A stretch of 64,000 bases of DNA from Novosphingobium percolationis (GCF_020179425.1 NZ_JAILYM010000003.1:62001-126000), one strand, 5' to 3'. Shown: positions 24,900 through 34,966, numbered from the stretch's first letter. A program made the numbers and translations. Notes: generated by a model from the sequence alone, not told the origin.

Positions 24900-27659
24900 G
24901 TGCCAGCACCGGAAGAATTAGCGCGCCAGACGATTGACACGCTGCTGTCTGCCGCCGGCTGGGTATTGCAGGATCGTGACGCCTTCGACCGCACCGCGTC
25001 TCTGGGGGTGGCGATGCGAGAGTTCCCGCTCACCTCGGGATACTGTGACTATCTTCTCTTCGTTGACGGCAAGGCGGCTGGTGTCATCGAGGCCAAGCCC
25101 ACCGGGGTCACGCTCAGCGGCGTTGCCGAGCAGTCCGACAAATACATCGTCGCCGTGCCTTCGCACCTAGCCCGCTGGGACGACATCCTTGTCTATGGCT
25201 TCGAGAGCACGGGCGACGAGACGTTCTTTCGCAACCTGCGCGATCCCAAGCCGCGCTCGCGGCGCCTGTTCGCGTTCCACCGCCCTGAAACGCTGCGTGA
25301 GTGGCTCCAGCAGTCCAAGACCCTGCGCGCCCGCTTGCGCGAGATGCCGCCGCTGGACGAGACTGGCCTGCGTGATTGCCAGGTCGAGGCGATCAAGGGC
25401 CTTGAGCAGTCTCTTGCCGAGGACCGCCCCCGCGCGCTGATCCAGCTCGCCACCGGCGCGGGCAAGACCTTCACCGCGTGTTCGTTCTCCTACCGGCTGA
25501 TCAAGGAGGCAGGCGCCAAGCGCATCCTGTTCCTGGTCGACCGCAACAACCTCGGCGACCAGACGCTGAAGGAGTTCCAGAACTTCCACCCGCCCGGCGC
25601 GGCCAACCGCTTCACCGACACCTATATCGTCCAGCACCTGCACTCGCACCGGCTCGATCCCGATGCCAAGGTTGTCATCACCACGATCCAGCGCCTCTAC
25701 GCGATGCTGCGTGGCCGCGAACTGCCAGCCGAGGACGAAGAGGAGTCCGCGTTCGAGAAGTGGCAGGCCGATGCTGCCGACCAGCCGCCGATCGAATACA
25801 ACCCCGACATCCCGATCGAGTCCTTCGATTTCATCGTCACCGACGAATGCCACCGCTCCATCTACGGTCTGTGGCGGCAGGTGCTGGAGTATTTCGACGC
25901 CTCGATCGTCGGCCTCACCGCCACGCCTTCGAAGCACACGCTGGGCTTCTTCAACCAGAACCTTGTCGCGGAATACCCTTACGAACGCTCCGTGGCCGAT
26001 GGCGTGAACGTGGGTTACGAGGTCTATCGTATCCGCACCCGCGTCACCGAACAGGGCGGCACGGTGGAGGGCGATGCCGGGTTTCAGGTGCCCGTGCGCG
26101 ACAAGCGCACCCGCAAGGTGCGGTATGAAAGCCTTGACGCCGACATGGACTACACGGGGCAGGATCTTGACCGCTCGGTCGTCAATCCGAACCAGATCCG
26201 CACGGTGTTGCAAACCTACCGCGACCGCGTGTTCACCGAGCTGTTCACCGACCGCAGTGGCGAATGGCTGCCCAAGACGCTGATCTTCGCCAAGGATGAT
26301 GCCCACGCCGAGGAGATCGTCACGATCGCGCGCGAGGTGTTCGGCGAGGGCAACGACTTCGCCAAGAAGATCACCTACCGCAACACCAGCGAAGATCCCA
26401 AGTCGCTGATCAAGGCGTTCCGCGTCGATCCCTTCCCGCGCATCGCCGTCACGGTCGATATGATCGCCACCGGCACCGACATCAAGCCGGTCGAGGTGCT
26501 GATCTTCATGCGCGACGTGAAGTCGGAGGGCTATTACGAGCAGATGAAGGGCCGTGGGGTGCGCACCATCCCCGATGCGGACCTTCGCGCCGTGACGCCC
26601 GACGCCAAGACCAAGACGCGCTTCGTGCTGATCGACGCGGTGGGCGTGTCGGAGACGAAGAAGAACGTCAGCCAGCCGCTGGAGCGCAAGCGCACGGTCA
26701 GCTTCGACGCGCTGCTCGAACAGATCGCCATGGGGCGGCGCGACGAGGATGCGCTGTCCTCGCTCGCCGCGCGTCTTGCCGCGCTGGATCGCAAACTGGG
26801 CGATGAAGACCGCGCGCGCGTAGCCGCACTGACCGGCGGCCAGACCCCGCGCGATCTGGCCAACGCGCTGCTCGACGCGATCGACCCGGACAAGCAGCAG
26901 GCCGCGATTGAGGCCGCGCACGGCCCTACCGCCACGCCCGAGCAGGAAGCCGCAGTGATCGCCGGGCTGACCGACACGGCGTGCGCCGCGTTCGACAAGC
27001 CTGCGGTGCGCGGCGTGCTGAAGGACATCAAGGCCAAGACCGACGTCGTGATCGACGAAGTCACCACCGACGAGGTGCTGAGCGCCGGCTTTGACCTGAA
27101 GCGCGCCGAGGAAACCGTGACCAGCTTCAGGACGTTCATCGAGGACAACCGCGACGAGCTGACCGCCTTGCAGATCCTCTACAACCAGCCGGTCGGCAAG
27201 CAGCGGCTGACCTACGCCGCCATCCGCGAGCTGGTGCAGCGGCTGACCGACCCGCCGCTCTACCTCACCACGGCGAACGTCTGGCAGGCTTACAAGCGGC
27301 TCGATGCGGCCAAGGTGCGCGGCGCGCCTGTGGATGAACAGTTGACCGAGGTTGTCAGCCTCGTGCGTTTCGCGTTGGGGCAGGTCAGTAACCTGCGCCC
27401 CTTCGCGAGCGTGGTGGACTATCGTTTCAACTTGTGGCTGGGGCGCGAGAAGAAGGCGGGACGCGACTACACGGCCGAGCAGGAAGGCTGGCTGCGCGCC
27501 ATCGCCGCCTTCATCGCCGCCAACGCCGAGATTGCGCCCGCAGACTTTCAGGAGGTTCCGAGCTTGGCCGACCAGGGTGGATTGCTGAAGGCGCGACCGC
27601 TGTTCGCGCCGCGCTTTGATGAGATGCTGGACGACTTGCAGACGGCGCTGGTTGCGTGA
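24900..27659 (+). CDS. hsdR: Type I restriction enzyme R subunit
   Basis: ATP-dependent translocase and endonuclease of the type I R-M complex (with HsdM and HsdS), 919 residues from GTG. The nuclease domain carries CDYLLFVDGKAAGVIEAKP (PD-ExK type, about residues 45-64). Motor motifs are LATGAGKTFTA (Walker A, about 182), VTDECHRSIYG (DEAD-like, about 312), GLTATPSK (about 338) and DMIATGTDIKPVEVL with the MKGRGVRT arginine motif (about 520-560). The C-terminal helical region contacts the methylase. It overlaps hsdS (GTGA). The R-S-DUF262-M order is unusual; R-M-S is more common. Confidence 0.95.
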   Translation: MPAPEELARQTIDTLLSAAGWVLQDRDAFDRTASLGVAMREFPLTSGYCDYLLFVDGKAAGVIEAKPTGVTLSGVAEQSDKYIVAVPSHLARWDDILVYGFESTGDETFFRNLRDPKPRSRRLFAFHRPETLREWLQQSKTLRARLREMPPLDETGLRDCQVEAIKGLEQSLAEDRPRALIQLATGAGKTFTACSFSYRLIKEAGAKRILFLVDRNNLGDQTLKEFQNFHPPGAANRFTDTYIVQHLHSHRLDPDAKVVITTIQRLYAMLRGRELPAEDEEESAFEKWQADAADQPPIEYNPDIPIESFDFIVTDECHRSIYGLWRQVLEYFDASIVGLTATPSKHTLGFFNQNLVAEYPYERSVADGVNVGYEVYRIRTRVTEQGGTVEGDAGFQVPVRDKRTRKVRYESLDADMDYTGQDLDRSVVNPNQIRTVLQTYRDRVFTELFTDRSGEWLPKTLIFAKDDAHAEEIVTIAREVFGEGNDFAKKITYRNTSEDPKSLIKAFRVDPFPRIAVTVDMIATGTDIKPVEVLIFMRDVKSEGYYEQMKGRGVRTIPDADLRAVTPDAKTKTRFVLIDAVGVSETKKNVSQPLERKRTVSFDALLEQIAMGRRDEDALSSLAARLAALDRKLGDEDRARVAALTGGQTPRDLANALLDAIDPDKQQAAIEAAHGPTATPEQEAAVIAGLTDTACAAFDKPAVRGVLKDIKAKTDVVIDEVTTDEVLSAGFDLKRAEETVTSFRTFIEDNRDELTALQILYNQPVGKQRLTYAAIRELVQRLTDPPLYLTTANVWQAYKRLDAAKVRGAPVDEQLTEVVSLVRFALGQVSNLRPFASVVDYRFNLWLGREKKAGRDYTAEQEGWLRAIAAFIAANAEIAPADFQEVPSLADQGGLLKARPLFAPRFDEMLDDLQTALVA

Positions 27660-29002
27660 GCGACGAGTTGCCGGGCGGCTGGTGTCATTGCATCGTCGGC
27701 GATGTAGCCACGCTTCATCGAGGGGTCACGTATACCAAACCAGACGCGCGGAAGACCCATGCAACTGGGTTCTTACCGCTCATGCGGGCAAATAACATTG
27801 GCAACGAAATCAATTTCGATGACCTTGTATATGTCCCTCAGCGCCTCGTGTCCGAGGACCAAAGGCTGAAGGTCAACGACATCGTCATTGCGATGTCGAG
27901 TGGGAGCAAGAGTGTCGTTGGAAAGGCGGCTCAGCTTCGATCCCGCTTCGACGGAACCTTTGGGGCTTTCTGCGCGGTGGCAAGGCCAGACCCGGTAGTC
28001 GATGCACAGTTTCTCGGCTGGTTCTTGCAGACGAAAGAGTATCGCCAGCGAGTCTCGGATGATTCCAAGGGCTCGAACATCAACAATCTCAAGCGAGACG
28101 ACATCCTCGGAGTGCCGTTCCGTCTCCCACCCCTCGCCGAGCAGGAGCGCATCGTCGAGAAGATCGAGACGCTGTTCGCCGAGATCGACAAGGGCGAAGA
28201 GGCGCTGCGCGCGGTGCGCAAGCTGCTGGCGCGCTATCGCCAGTCGGTGCTGAAAGCCGCCGTCACCGGCGCCCTCACAGGTCAGGACGGCTCCAAATGG
28301 CCTCTCACGCGCTTAGGCGATTTGCTCGAAGACATCCGCTACGGCACGGCGAAGAAGTGTCACCCGGACGCTGCCGGCACCGCAGTGCTGCGCATACCGA
28401 ATGTGGTCGGCGGCAACATTGATTTGACCGATCTGAAGTTCACCGACCTGACGGATGGCGAACTCTCAAAGTTGGCGCTGCGAGTGGGCGACCTCCTTCT
28501 CGTTCGCTCAAACGGGAGCGCAAGTTTGGTCGGCCGAGGTTCGGTCGTCACATCAGACGCAGAAGGACTTGCCTACGCAGGCTACCTCATTCGGCTTCGA
28601 GTTGATCGTTCTCGCCTCCTCCCGTCTTTCCTGCATCTGGCGCTTTCTTCACCTGTGATCCGTGCATCAATCGAGCGGCAGGCCAAGTCGACAAGCGGGG
28701 TTCACAATCTCAACAGTGCTGAGGTGAAGGCGATCAGCTTCCAACTGCCGCCGCTCGACGAGCAGGAGGCGATTGTCCGAATGGTCGACGAAATGGAAGT
28801 TCGAACATTTCAGGCGGAAACTTGGTGTAGAGACGAGCTGCGCCGCTCGGCCGCCCTGCGCCAATCCATCCTCAAGGACGCCTTCGCGGGCAAGCTCGTG
28901 CCGCAGGACCCGGCCGACGAACCTGCCGCAGACCTCCTCGCCCGCATCCGCGCGTCGCAAGCCGCCGCGCCCACGCGCACCCGCAGGAAGGCCATGGCAT
29001 GA
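27656..29002 (+). CDS. hsdS: Type I restriction enzyme specificity subunit
   Basis: DNA-recognition subunit, 448 residues from a GTG that overlaps the hsdR stop. Two target-recognition halves are each followed by a conserved helical spacer: VPFRLPPLAEQERIVEKIETLFAEIDKGEEAL (about 155-185) and ISFQLPPLDEQEAIVRMVDEM (about 360-380). The second ends in RQSILKDAFAGKLVPQDPADEPA. The two variable domains set a bipartite recognition sequence that cannot be read from the protein. GC content is lower than in flanking genes in the first recognition domain, fitting rapid exchange between R-M systems. Confidence 0.94.
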   Translation: MSDELPGGWCHCIVGDVATLHRGVTYTKPDARKTHATGFLPLMRANNIGNEINFDDLVYVPQRLVSEDQRLKVNDIVIAMSSGSKSVVGKAAQLRSRFDGTFGAFCAVARPDPVVDAQFLGWFLQTKEYRQRVSDDSKGSNINNLKRDDILGVPFRLPPLAEQERIVEKIETLFAEIDKGEEALRAVRKLLARYRQSVLKAAVTGALTGQDGSKWPLTRLGDLLEDIRYGTAKKCHPDAAGTAVLRIPNVVGGNIDLTDLKFTDLTDGELSKLALRVGDLLLVRSNGSASLVGRGSVVTSDAEGLAYAGYLIRLRVDRSRLLPSFLHLALSSPVIRASIERQAKSTSGVHNLNSAEVKAISFQLPPLDEQEAIVRMVDEMEVRTFQAETWCRDELRRSAALRQSILKDAFAGKLVPQDPADEPAADLLARIRASQAAAPTRTRRKAMA

Positions 29003-29048
29003 CCTGCGCCATCGCATTCCCATCCCGGCTCCCACATCGAGGCTGATC

Positions 29049-30776
29049 ATGAACGACCCCCACGCGCTGCGCATCGAAGCGGCGCACAAGACCATCGGCG
29101 ATGTGTTCTGCGATACCTATGCCTTTTCGATCCCGCCGTATCAGCGGCCCTATGCCTGGGAAAAGACCCAGGTGGAGGAACTGCTGAACGACCTGACCGA
29201 AGCGATGGAGCCGAACCCGCAGGCGGACGGGTTCTACTTCCTGGGCAGTGTGGTGCTGGTGAAAAGCCACGGGTCGCCCGAGGCCAAGGTGGTGGACGGA
29301 CAGCAGCGCCTGACCACGCTGACCATCCTGTTCAGCGTGCTGCGCGATCTGACCGGGGACATGGCGGCGCGGCTCAATCGTGAACGGTATGTCAAGCAGG
29401 CGGCGAACGAGGATCTGGGCTTGCGCGAGAAGCTGCGGCTTCAGTTGCGTCAGCAGGACCAGCCCTTTTTTGAGCAATACGTGCAGACATCCGGCGCCAC
29501 TGCCAGTTTGCCGGCCAAGTCCGGGCTGGAAGGCAGCAAGGCGCGGATCGTCGAGAACGCCGGGATCATCCGCAGCCGCCTTGAAGCGATGAGCGAAGAG
29601 CAGCGCAGCGCGTTCATCCGCTTCCTGCTGACCAACTGCTATCTGGTCGTGGTGGAAGTGCCGACCGACACCGCCGCGCGGCGCATCTTCACCGTGCTGA
29701 ATGCGCGTGGTCTCGACCTGACGGCCACCGACATCCTCAAGGCCGACCTGCTGGAACGTGCAGGCCCTGCCGAACGCGCGCTGGCCCAGCGGTGGGAGGA
29801 GTGCGAGCGCGCGCTCGACCGCGATGGCTTCAGCGATCTCTTCATGCACATCCGCATGATCTTTGAACGCGAAAAACCGCGCAGCGCGCTGGAAGCCGGG
29901 TTCCCGGTTCACGTCCCCCCCTTCCGCGGCGATCCCGGCGCTTTCATGGTTCAGGTGCTGGAGCCTTATGCCGATGCGTTCGCGCTCAGCCTCGACGACA
30001 AACGGCTGCGCAATCTGTTCGGCGCGACGACGGCCGGGCTGATCCAGTCGCTGCACCGTCTGGACAACAAGGACTGGCTGCCGCCGCTGTTGTTCTGCCT
30101 GCGCCGTGCGGCAGACGACGTGACCGCCGATCTGCCCGATTTCGTGTTTCATCTCGAACGGCTCGCCTACTATCTCTTCGTCACGCGCGCGGATGTGAAC
30201 ACCCGCATGGCGCGTTATGCCGATGTGCTCGACACGCTGGACCCGATGACGACGCCGCGTGATCGCTCTGCCGGGCTGGCGCTGACGCAAGACGAAGCCT
30301 TTGCCCTGTTCGACGGGATGAACGGCCCGATCTACCTCGCCACCCGCGTGGTGAAGCCGCTGCTCCTGCGGCTTGAGCAGGCGTCGACCGACGGTTCGGC
30401 CACCTATGATTTCCCGACGATCACCGTGGAACACGTCTGCCCGCAGAACCCGGCGGAGGGGTCGGAGTGGAAGACGAATTTTCCCGACCCCGACGAGCAC
30501 GCCGGGCTGGTGCACCGCATCGGCAACCTCGTCCTGCTTGCGCACCGCAAGAACGCGGCGGCCAGCAACTATGATTTCGAGGTCAAGAAGGGCACTTACT
30601 TCGCACACGGCGATACGTGCCCGTTCATCCTGACGAACGAGGTGCGGCTGCTGGCGACCTGGGACGCACAGCGCATTCGCGCCCGGCAGATCGAGATGCT
30701 CGGCCGCCTCGCCAAAGCCTGGCAACTGACCGACAGTTTCGTCACCTGGCAGAAGGTGCCCGCCGATGTCGAATGA
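29049..30776 (+). CDS. GmrSD-like DUF262/DUF1524 protein inside the R-M operon
   Basis: 575 residues. The N-terminal DUF262 (ParB/Srx-like NTP-hydrolysing domain) shows SIPPYQRPYAWEKTQVEELLNDL and the signature KVVDGQQRLTTLTILF (about 75-90). A helical middle follows, then a C-terminal DUF1524 HNH-type nuclease with ITVEHVCPQNP and HRIGNLVLLAHRKNAAASNYDF (His...Asn...Asn). This is the fused architecture of GmrSD/BrxU-type (type IV) restriction enzymes that cut modified DNA. It lies between hsdS and hsdM and overlaps the hsdM start by 11 bp, so it is coexpressed with the type I system. ATG 29049 is chosen because DUF262 starts there. Confidence 0.88.
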   Translation: MNDPHALRIEAAHKTIGDVFCDTYAFSIPPYQRPYAWEKTQVEELLNDLTEAMEPNPQADGFYFLGSVVLVKSHGSPEAKVVDGQQRLTTLTILFSVLRDLTGDMAARLNRERYVKQAANEDLGLREKLRLQLRQQDQPFFEQYVQTSGATASLPAKSGLEGSKARIVENAGIIRSRLEAMSEEQRSAFIRFLLTNCYLVVVEVPTDTAARRIFTVLNARGLDLTATDILKADLLERAGPAERALAQRWEECERALDRDGFSDLFMHIRMIFEREKPRSALEAGFPVHVPPFRGDPGAFMVQVLEPYADAFALSLDDKRLRNLFGATTAGLIQSLHRLDNKDWLPPLLFCLRRAADDVTADLPDFVFHLERLAYYLFVTRADVNTRMARYADVLDTLDPMTTPRDRSAGLALTQDEAFALFDGMNGPIYLATRVVKPLLLRLEQASTDGSATYDFPTITVEHVCPQNPAEGSEWKTNFPDPDEHAGLVHRIGNLVLLAHRKNAAASNYDFEVKKGTYFAHGDTCPFILTNEVRLLATWDAQRIRARQIEMLGRLAKAWQLTDSFVTWQKVPADVE

Positions 30777-32214
30777 CCAACTCGTCGCCAAAGTCTGGAA
30801 CTACGCGCATGTCCTGCGCGACCAGGGCATCTCGTATGGTGACTACGTTGAGCAGATCACCTTCCTGCTGTTCCTCAAGATGGATCAGGAGCGGGTCGAG
30901 CTGCTGGGCAAGGGCTCGTCGATCCCGGATGAATGGCGCTGGCCGATACTGGCGGGCAAGGACGGCGATGCACTGGAGCTGCACTACCGCCACACGCTGG
31001 AGGCGCTGGCCAAGGCCGACGGCCTGATCGGCACGATCTTCCGCAAGGCACAGAACAAGCTCTCAGACCCGGCCAAGCTCAAGCGCGTGGTCAGCCTGAT
31101 CGACAAGGAAGGCCCGTGGATCGGCCACAGCGTCGATGTGAAGGGCGAGATCTACGAGGGGCTGCTCGAACGCAACGCTTCCGAGGTGAAGTCTGGCGCG
31201 GGGCAATACTTCACGCCGCGCCCGGTGATCGAAGCGATCGTGCGCTGCGTCGACCCGCAGATCGGCGAGACGGTGTGCGACCCGGCGTGCGGCACTGGCG
31301 GCTTCCTGCTCAGCGCCTATGACCACATGAAGGGCCAGAGCCAGGACCGCGAGAAGCTGCGCCACTTGCGCCACGATTCCCTGCGCGGGTTTGACATCGT
31401 CGACGAGGTCGTGCGGCTGTGCGCGATGAACCTCTATCTGCACGGCGTGGGCAACGAGAGCAGCCCGGTCGATCAGGCCGATACGCTGGCCGGCGACAAT
31501 GGCGAACGCTTCGACGTGGTGATCGCCAACCCGCCGTTCGGCAAGAAGTCGAGCTACCGCGTCGTCGGCGAGGATGGCTCGGTCGAGACCGAGCGCGAGA
31601 CCTACGAGCGCGAGGACTTCAAGTTCACCACCTCGAACAAGCAGCTCAACTTCCTCCAGCACATCATGACGATCCTGGAGACCCGTGGGCGTGCCGGGGT
31701 GGTCCTGCCCGACAACGTGCTGTTCGAAGCCAATCGCGCCGGAGAGGGCATCCGCAAGCGCCTGCTAGAGGGCTTCAACTTCCACACGCTGCTGCGCCTG
31801 CCCACGGGCATCTGGTATAGCCCCGGCGTGAAGGCGAACGTGCTGTTCTTCGACAAGCGCCCCGCCTCGCGTGAGGCGCAGACGCGCGAGCTGTGGGTCT
31901 ATGATTACCGCACCAACGTCCACAAGACGCTGAAGACCAAGCGTCTGACCTCCACCGACCTCGACGATTTCGTCGCCTGCTACCACCAGCGCGAGGAGAC
32001 CGAACGCTTCCGCCGGTTCAGCTACGAAGAGCTGGTGGCGCGCGACAAGCTCAACCTCGACATCTTCTGGCTGAAGGATGACAGCCTCGAAGACATCGAC
32101 AGCCTGCCCGAACCCGACATCCTCGCGCAGGAGATCGTCGACAACCTCGCCGCTGCGCTGGAGCACTTCAAAGGCGTGAGCGAGGAACTGGCACCGGCTG
32201 ACGTGGGGGACTGA
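30766..32214 (+). CDS. hsdM: Type I restriction enzyme methylase subunit
   Basis: N6-adenine methyltransferase of the type I complex, 482 residues. The N-terminal HsdM helical domain (VWNYAHVLRDQGISYGDYVEQITFLLFLKM) is followed by the SAM-binding motif DPACGTGGFLLSAYD (about 170), the catalytic NPPFGKKSSY (about 253) and the late motif GVVLPDNVLFE (about 310). YFTPRPVIEAIVRCV is also characteristic. It overlaps the upstream DUF262 gene by 11 bp. It is the last gene of the operon and protects host DNA from HsdR. Confidence 0.95.
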   Translation: MSNDQLVAKVWNYAHVLRDQGISYGDYVEQITFLLFLKMDQERVELLGKGSSIPDEWRWPILAGKDGDALELHYRHTLEALAKADGLIGTIFRKAQNKLSDPAKLKRVVSLIDKEGPWIGHSVDVKGEIYEGLLERNASEVKSGAGQYFTPRPVIEAIVRCVDPQIGETVCDPACGTGGFLLSAYDHMKGQSQDREKLRHLRHDSLRGFDIVDEVVRLCAMNLYLHGVGNESSPVDQADTLAGDNGERFDVVIANPPFGKKSSYRVVGEDGSVETERETYEREDFKFTTSNKQLNFLQHIMTILETRGRAGVVLPDNVLFEANRAGEGIRKRLLEGFNFHTLLRLPTGIWYSPGVKANVLFFDKRPASREAQTRELWVYDYRTNVHKTLKTKRLTSTDLDDFVACYHQREETERFRRFSYEELVARDKLNLDIFWLKDDSLEDIDSLPEPDILAQEIVDNLAAALEHFKGVSEELAPADVGD

Positions 32215-32334
32215 CGCGCAGGGTAGCCTTTTACGCCTCGAACGGTGGTGGCAATCGTTGGCAAAAGAATAACCCGATCCCGCATTTGCGGGTTCGGACT
32301 TAGCGTGCCAGAACGGTCGCAGGCTATCAGCCCG

Positions 32335-33516
32335 TCAGGCGGTTGCGGGATCCTCGGCTGTGGCGGCGCGGCGCGCCTCCCAGGTCGCGACGAGGAAGGT
32401 CGCCATAGATCCGGCAAGGTTGACGGCGAGCTCCGCGTGGCGTGCCGCAGGGCGTGCGCGCTTCGGTCCTCCGCCGTGCGCGTCGCCCAGCTTGTTGCGC
32501 AACGCCCCTAGCGACTCGACCACCGACTGGCAGTTGCCGAGGATCTGCTTGAACACCTGTTCGCTGTGATCGTCGGGCGCCAGCTTCAGCCCCTTCGACA
32601 GCTTGCGATAGAGCGCCGGTAGGTCTTCCTGATCCGCAGCCGGTATGGCGAGATCGTCAAGCAGCCATCGGCACACGTCCTCCAGCAGCGTGCGCGCCAG
32701 CGTGATCGCACCGGCGGGATCGTCGCTGCGTCGGTCGAGGGCGGCTGTCCACCGCGCATGGACCTGCTCGGGTTCGAAGTTGGCCAAAGTGTCTGATATC
32801 GCAGCGTCTGCGGGCGATCCGATCGCGGCTGCATTGACCGTGTAAACAGGACTGCCCGACATTCGACCACTTCGCGACAAGCGATAGCCGTCGTGCTGGA
32901 GGTGACGGTTGATCTTCTCGACCCGGTCCTTCTGACCGGCCTCGTCGATGGCCGTCGGATGCACGGAGGCTTCCAGAAAGCGGAAGAGGAGCGCGGTCGA
33001 CGCGTCGAGCAGGCCGAGGCGCTCCAGCAGTTCTCGGTTGCTCCAGTCGTCGTTGCGGATCGTGTGCTGGATGATGTCGTCCTTCAGCGAGCGACGTCCC
33101 CAGACGTCGCCGTCGGAGGACGCCGCAGGCATGGCCGCGATTGGCCACAGCTGCTCGAGGAACTCCAGCTCGTCATATCCCGGACACAGCGGCTTTCCGT
33201 CGAAGACGTCGATGATGCGGCGGCGGGTCAGCACCGAAACCGCCGGTCTCCCCTCCTCGTTCACCTTCGCCACGATCTCGGCCAGCCAGAAGTCCCACTC
33301 CTGCCCCAGCAGGTCCTGCCCGATCTCGACGAGCCGTGCGGTCGGCTGCGAGAGCAGGCGCGAGTTCACGTAGCGCAACTTGCTCTGCATTGCCTCGTCA
33401 CTGGTGCCGGCGGCAAGACCGAGCCGCGCGCAAACGGCCGGAACGTCATAGGCTTTGTTTGCCGCGACGATCTCGGCGATGCGCGTTCTGAGGTCGCGGA
33501 CGCTGATGGTGCTCAT
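32335..33516 (-). CDS. AbiJ-like abortive-infection protein
   Basis: 393 residues from the ATG at 33516 (MSTISVRDLRTRIAEIV); in-frame ATGs at 33534 and 33567 also exist and none has a clear ribosome site. The N-terminal half resembles the AbiJ N-terminal region (TRRRIIDVFDGKPLCPGYDELEFLEQLWPI). The C-terminal third fits the Abi C-terminal domain: AGAITLARTLLEDVCRWLLDDL, LYRKLSKGLKLAPDDHSEQVFKQILGNCQSVVESLGALRNKLGDAHG and ARHAELAVNLAGSMATFLVATW. Proteins of this type stop phage spread by killing or arresting the infected cell; the mechanism is not known for this one. It is convergent with hsdM. Confidence 0.78.
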   Translation of the reverse strand: MSTISVRDLRTRIAEIVAANKAYDVPAVCARLGLAAGTSDEAMQSKLRYVNSRLLSQPTARLVEIGQDLLGQEWDFWLAEIVAKVNEEGRPAVSVLTRRRIIDVFDGKPLCPGYDELEFLEQLWPIAAMPAASSDGDVWGRRSLKDDIIQHTIRNDDWSNRELLERLGLLDASTALLFRFLEASVHPTAIDEAGQKDRVEKINRHLQHDGYRLSRSGRMSGSPVYTVNAAAIGSPADAAISDTLANFEPEQVHARWTAALDRRSDDPAGAITLARTLLEDVCRWLLDDLAIPAADQEDLPALYRKLSKGLKLAPDDHSEQVFKQILGNCQSVVESLGALRNKLGDAHGGGPKRARPAARHAELAVNLAGSMATFLVATWEARRAATAEDPATA

Positions 33517-33916
33517 ATGGCGTAGCGTAATCATCGGCTCAAGGACTGCGAAATCCCTTACCGCCATAGCTGCCCTTGGGCATCAAAAATGTTTGCTTTA
33601 TGTTCTAATCGGGCGGTGGCTGTGAACGGGAATTCGACGTCGAGGTGAGGACATAGACCAAGACCACAGGCCGCGCGCGACTGATCGTGCTATCTACGAC
33701 GCCACGCTATCCAAGCGAGGCTTGGACCCCGGCCGGGTTCGATGAGGCCGCACGGGCCATCATCGGTAGGCCGTCGGCGCCCCGCAGCACGCTCGGGTTG
33801 AGCTAACCCGCGGCGATCCCCGTCCGGAATTGTTCAAGTGATGTCCTGGCGAGGATGTGGTGTCGCGATTGGCAAATACCAAATGCTGTTGCATGACCGC
33901 CGCCAAGGGGAATGCG
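33517..33916. other. Divergent spacer between Abi gene and NA37-like gene
   Basis: About 400 bp with no gene I can support. It holds promoters for both directions. A near-match to the LexA box, GTTT-GCTTTAT-GTTC, lies at 33591-33605, 74 bp before the Abi start. A ribosome site AAGGGGA precedes the next gene. Confidence 0.4.
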
Positions 33917-34966
33917 ATGCCGTTTCTAACTGACGCCGAACGTGACGACCTGCGTATCGACCGGATGATCTTCCATGTGGTCGGGCCCGATCTGGAGGAG
34001 CCGGTGCTGCTCGCCGAGTTCGACCCGCTGATCTTCACCGAGTTCTTCCTCAAGCGCATCAAGTCGGCGTTGGGCGGCAACGCCTACAAGTTCATGCATG
34101 ACTCGCCGACCATGGCAACGCTGCGCGAGATCGGCGGCGATGATGCCGTCTTTGTGTCCGGTTCCGAGCGGCTCGCCGGAGCGTTCCAGCACGAGCACCG
34201 CAGGAACTCCATCGACGGAGTGTTCTTCCTCTTCCTGCTGAGCACGGTTGATGACCGCCGGCTGTTTGCGCTGGTCAAGTATGACAACGACCAGGTGCTG
34301 AAATACGACATCGCCGATCGCGACGGGCAGCGGCGTGCGATCCTAGAGGAATTTAGGCAGACCTTCTCGACCAAGCGCGAATCTTTGCAGAAGATCGCGC
34401 TGGTGCGGCTCGGCGAGGAGGACGGCGAGCTGATGGTGCGGGACCGTTCCCGGCCTGACGGCATATCCGAATATTTCGAGAAGTTTCTTCGGGTGCGTCG
34501 TGCGGCCACGCCGGCCGAGTTCACCAAGAAGGCCGAGCGGGTTTTCAAGGAAGTGTTCAGGCAGCACAGGGCGGATCTCGATCCCGACGTCGTGAAGGGC
34601 GGCGCCCGCCGCATCAACGAGCAGCTGCGCGCCACGCGTGAGTTCGGTCCCGAAACGCAGGGCCAGCTGTTCGATTCGATCTTTGGCATGCTTCCGGACG
34701 ACTCCCCCGTCCGCAAGACGTTCAAGCGAAAGCTGACGGCGCAACGTCTGGACGAGGAGACCTTCAGGGTCGATCCGACCGCGATCCCCAAGCCGACACG
34801 CAAGCGGATCGAGACAATCGAGGGCATCCAGATCCTGTTCGACGAGGAGTTCAGAAACCGGATCGAGCGGCGGGAACTCGACACAGGAGATACCGAGATC
34901 CGGATCACGACCGCGCGTGTCACGGTGGACGACGACGATGCCCTTGGGCGTATCGGCGGCGCTTGA
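33917..34966 (+). CDS. NdpA-like (NA37) protein, first gene of candidate defence pair
   Basis: 349 residues. The layout matches the 37-kDa nucleoid-associated (NdpA/YejK) family: IDRMIFHVVGPDLEEPVLL near the N-terminus, YKFMHDSPTMATLREIG, DGVFFLFLLSTVDDRRLFALVKYDND in the middle, and LQKIALVRL before a charged C-terminal half (FTKKAERVFKEVFRQH). The similarity is distant, so function in DNA binding is an inference. The start at 33917 has AAGGGGA 6 bp upstream; ATGs at 33857 and 33893 give a Cys-rich leader. Its stop lies 29 bp inside the next gene, so the two are coupled. Its place among restriction and Abi genes suggests anti-phage function. Confidence 0.5.
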   Translation: MPFLTDAERDDLRIDRMIFHVVGPDLEEPVLLAEFDPLIFTEFFLKRIKSALGGNAYKFMHDSPTMATLREIGGDDAVFVSGSERLAGAFQHEHRRNSIDGVFFLFLLSTVDDRRLFALVKYDNDQVLKYDIADRDGQRRAILEEFRQTFSTKRESLQKIALVRLGEEDGELMVRDRSRPDGISEYFEKFLRVRRAATPAEFTKKAERVFKEVFRQHRADLDPDVVKGGARRINEQLRATREFGPETQGQLFDSIFGMLPDDSPVRKTFKRKLTAQRLDEETFRVDPTAIPKPTRKRIETIEGIQILFDEEFRNRIERRELDTGDTEIRITTARVTVDDDDALGRIGGA

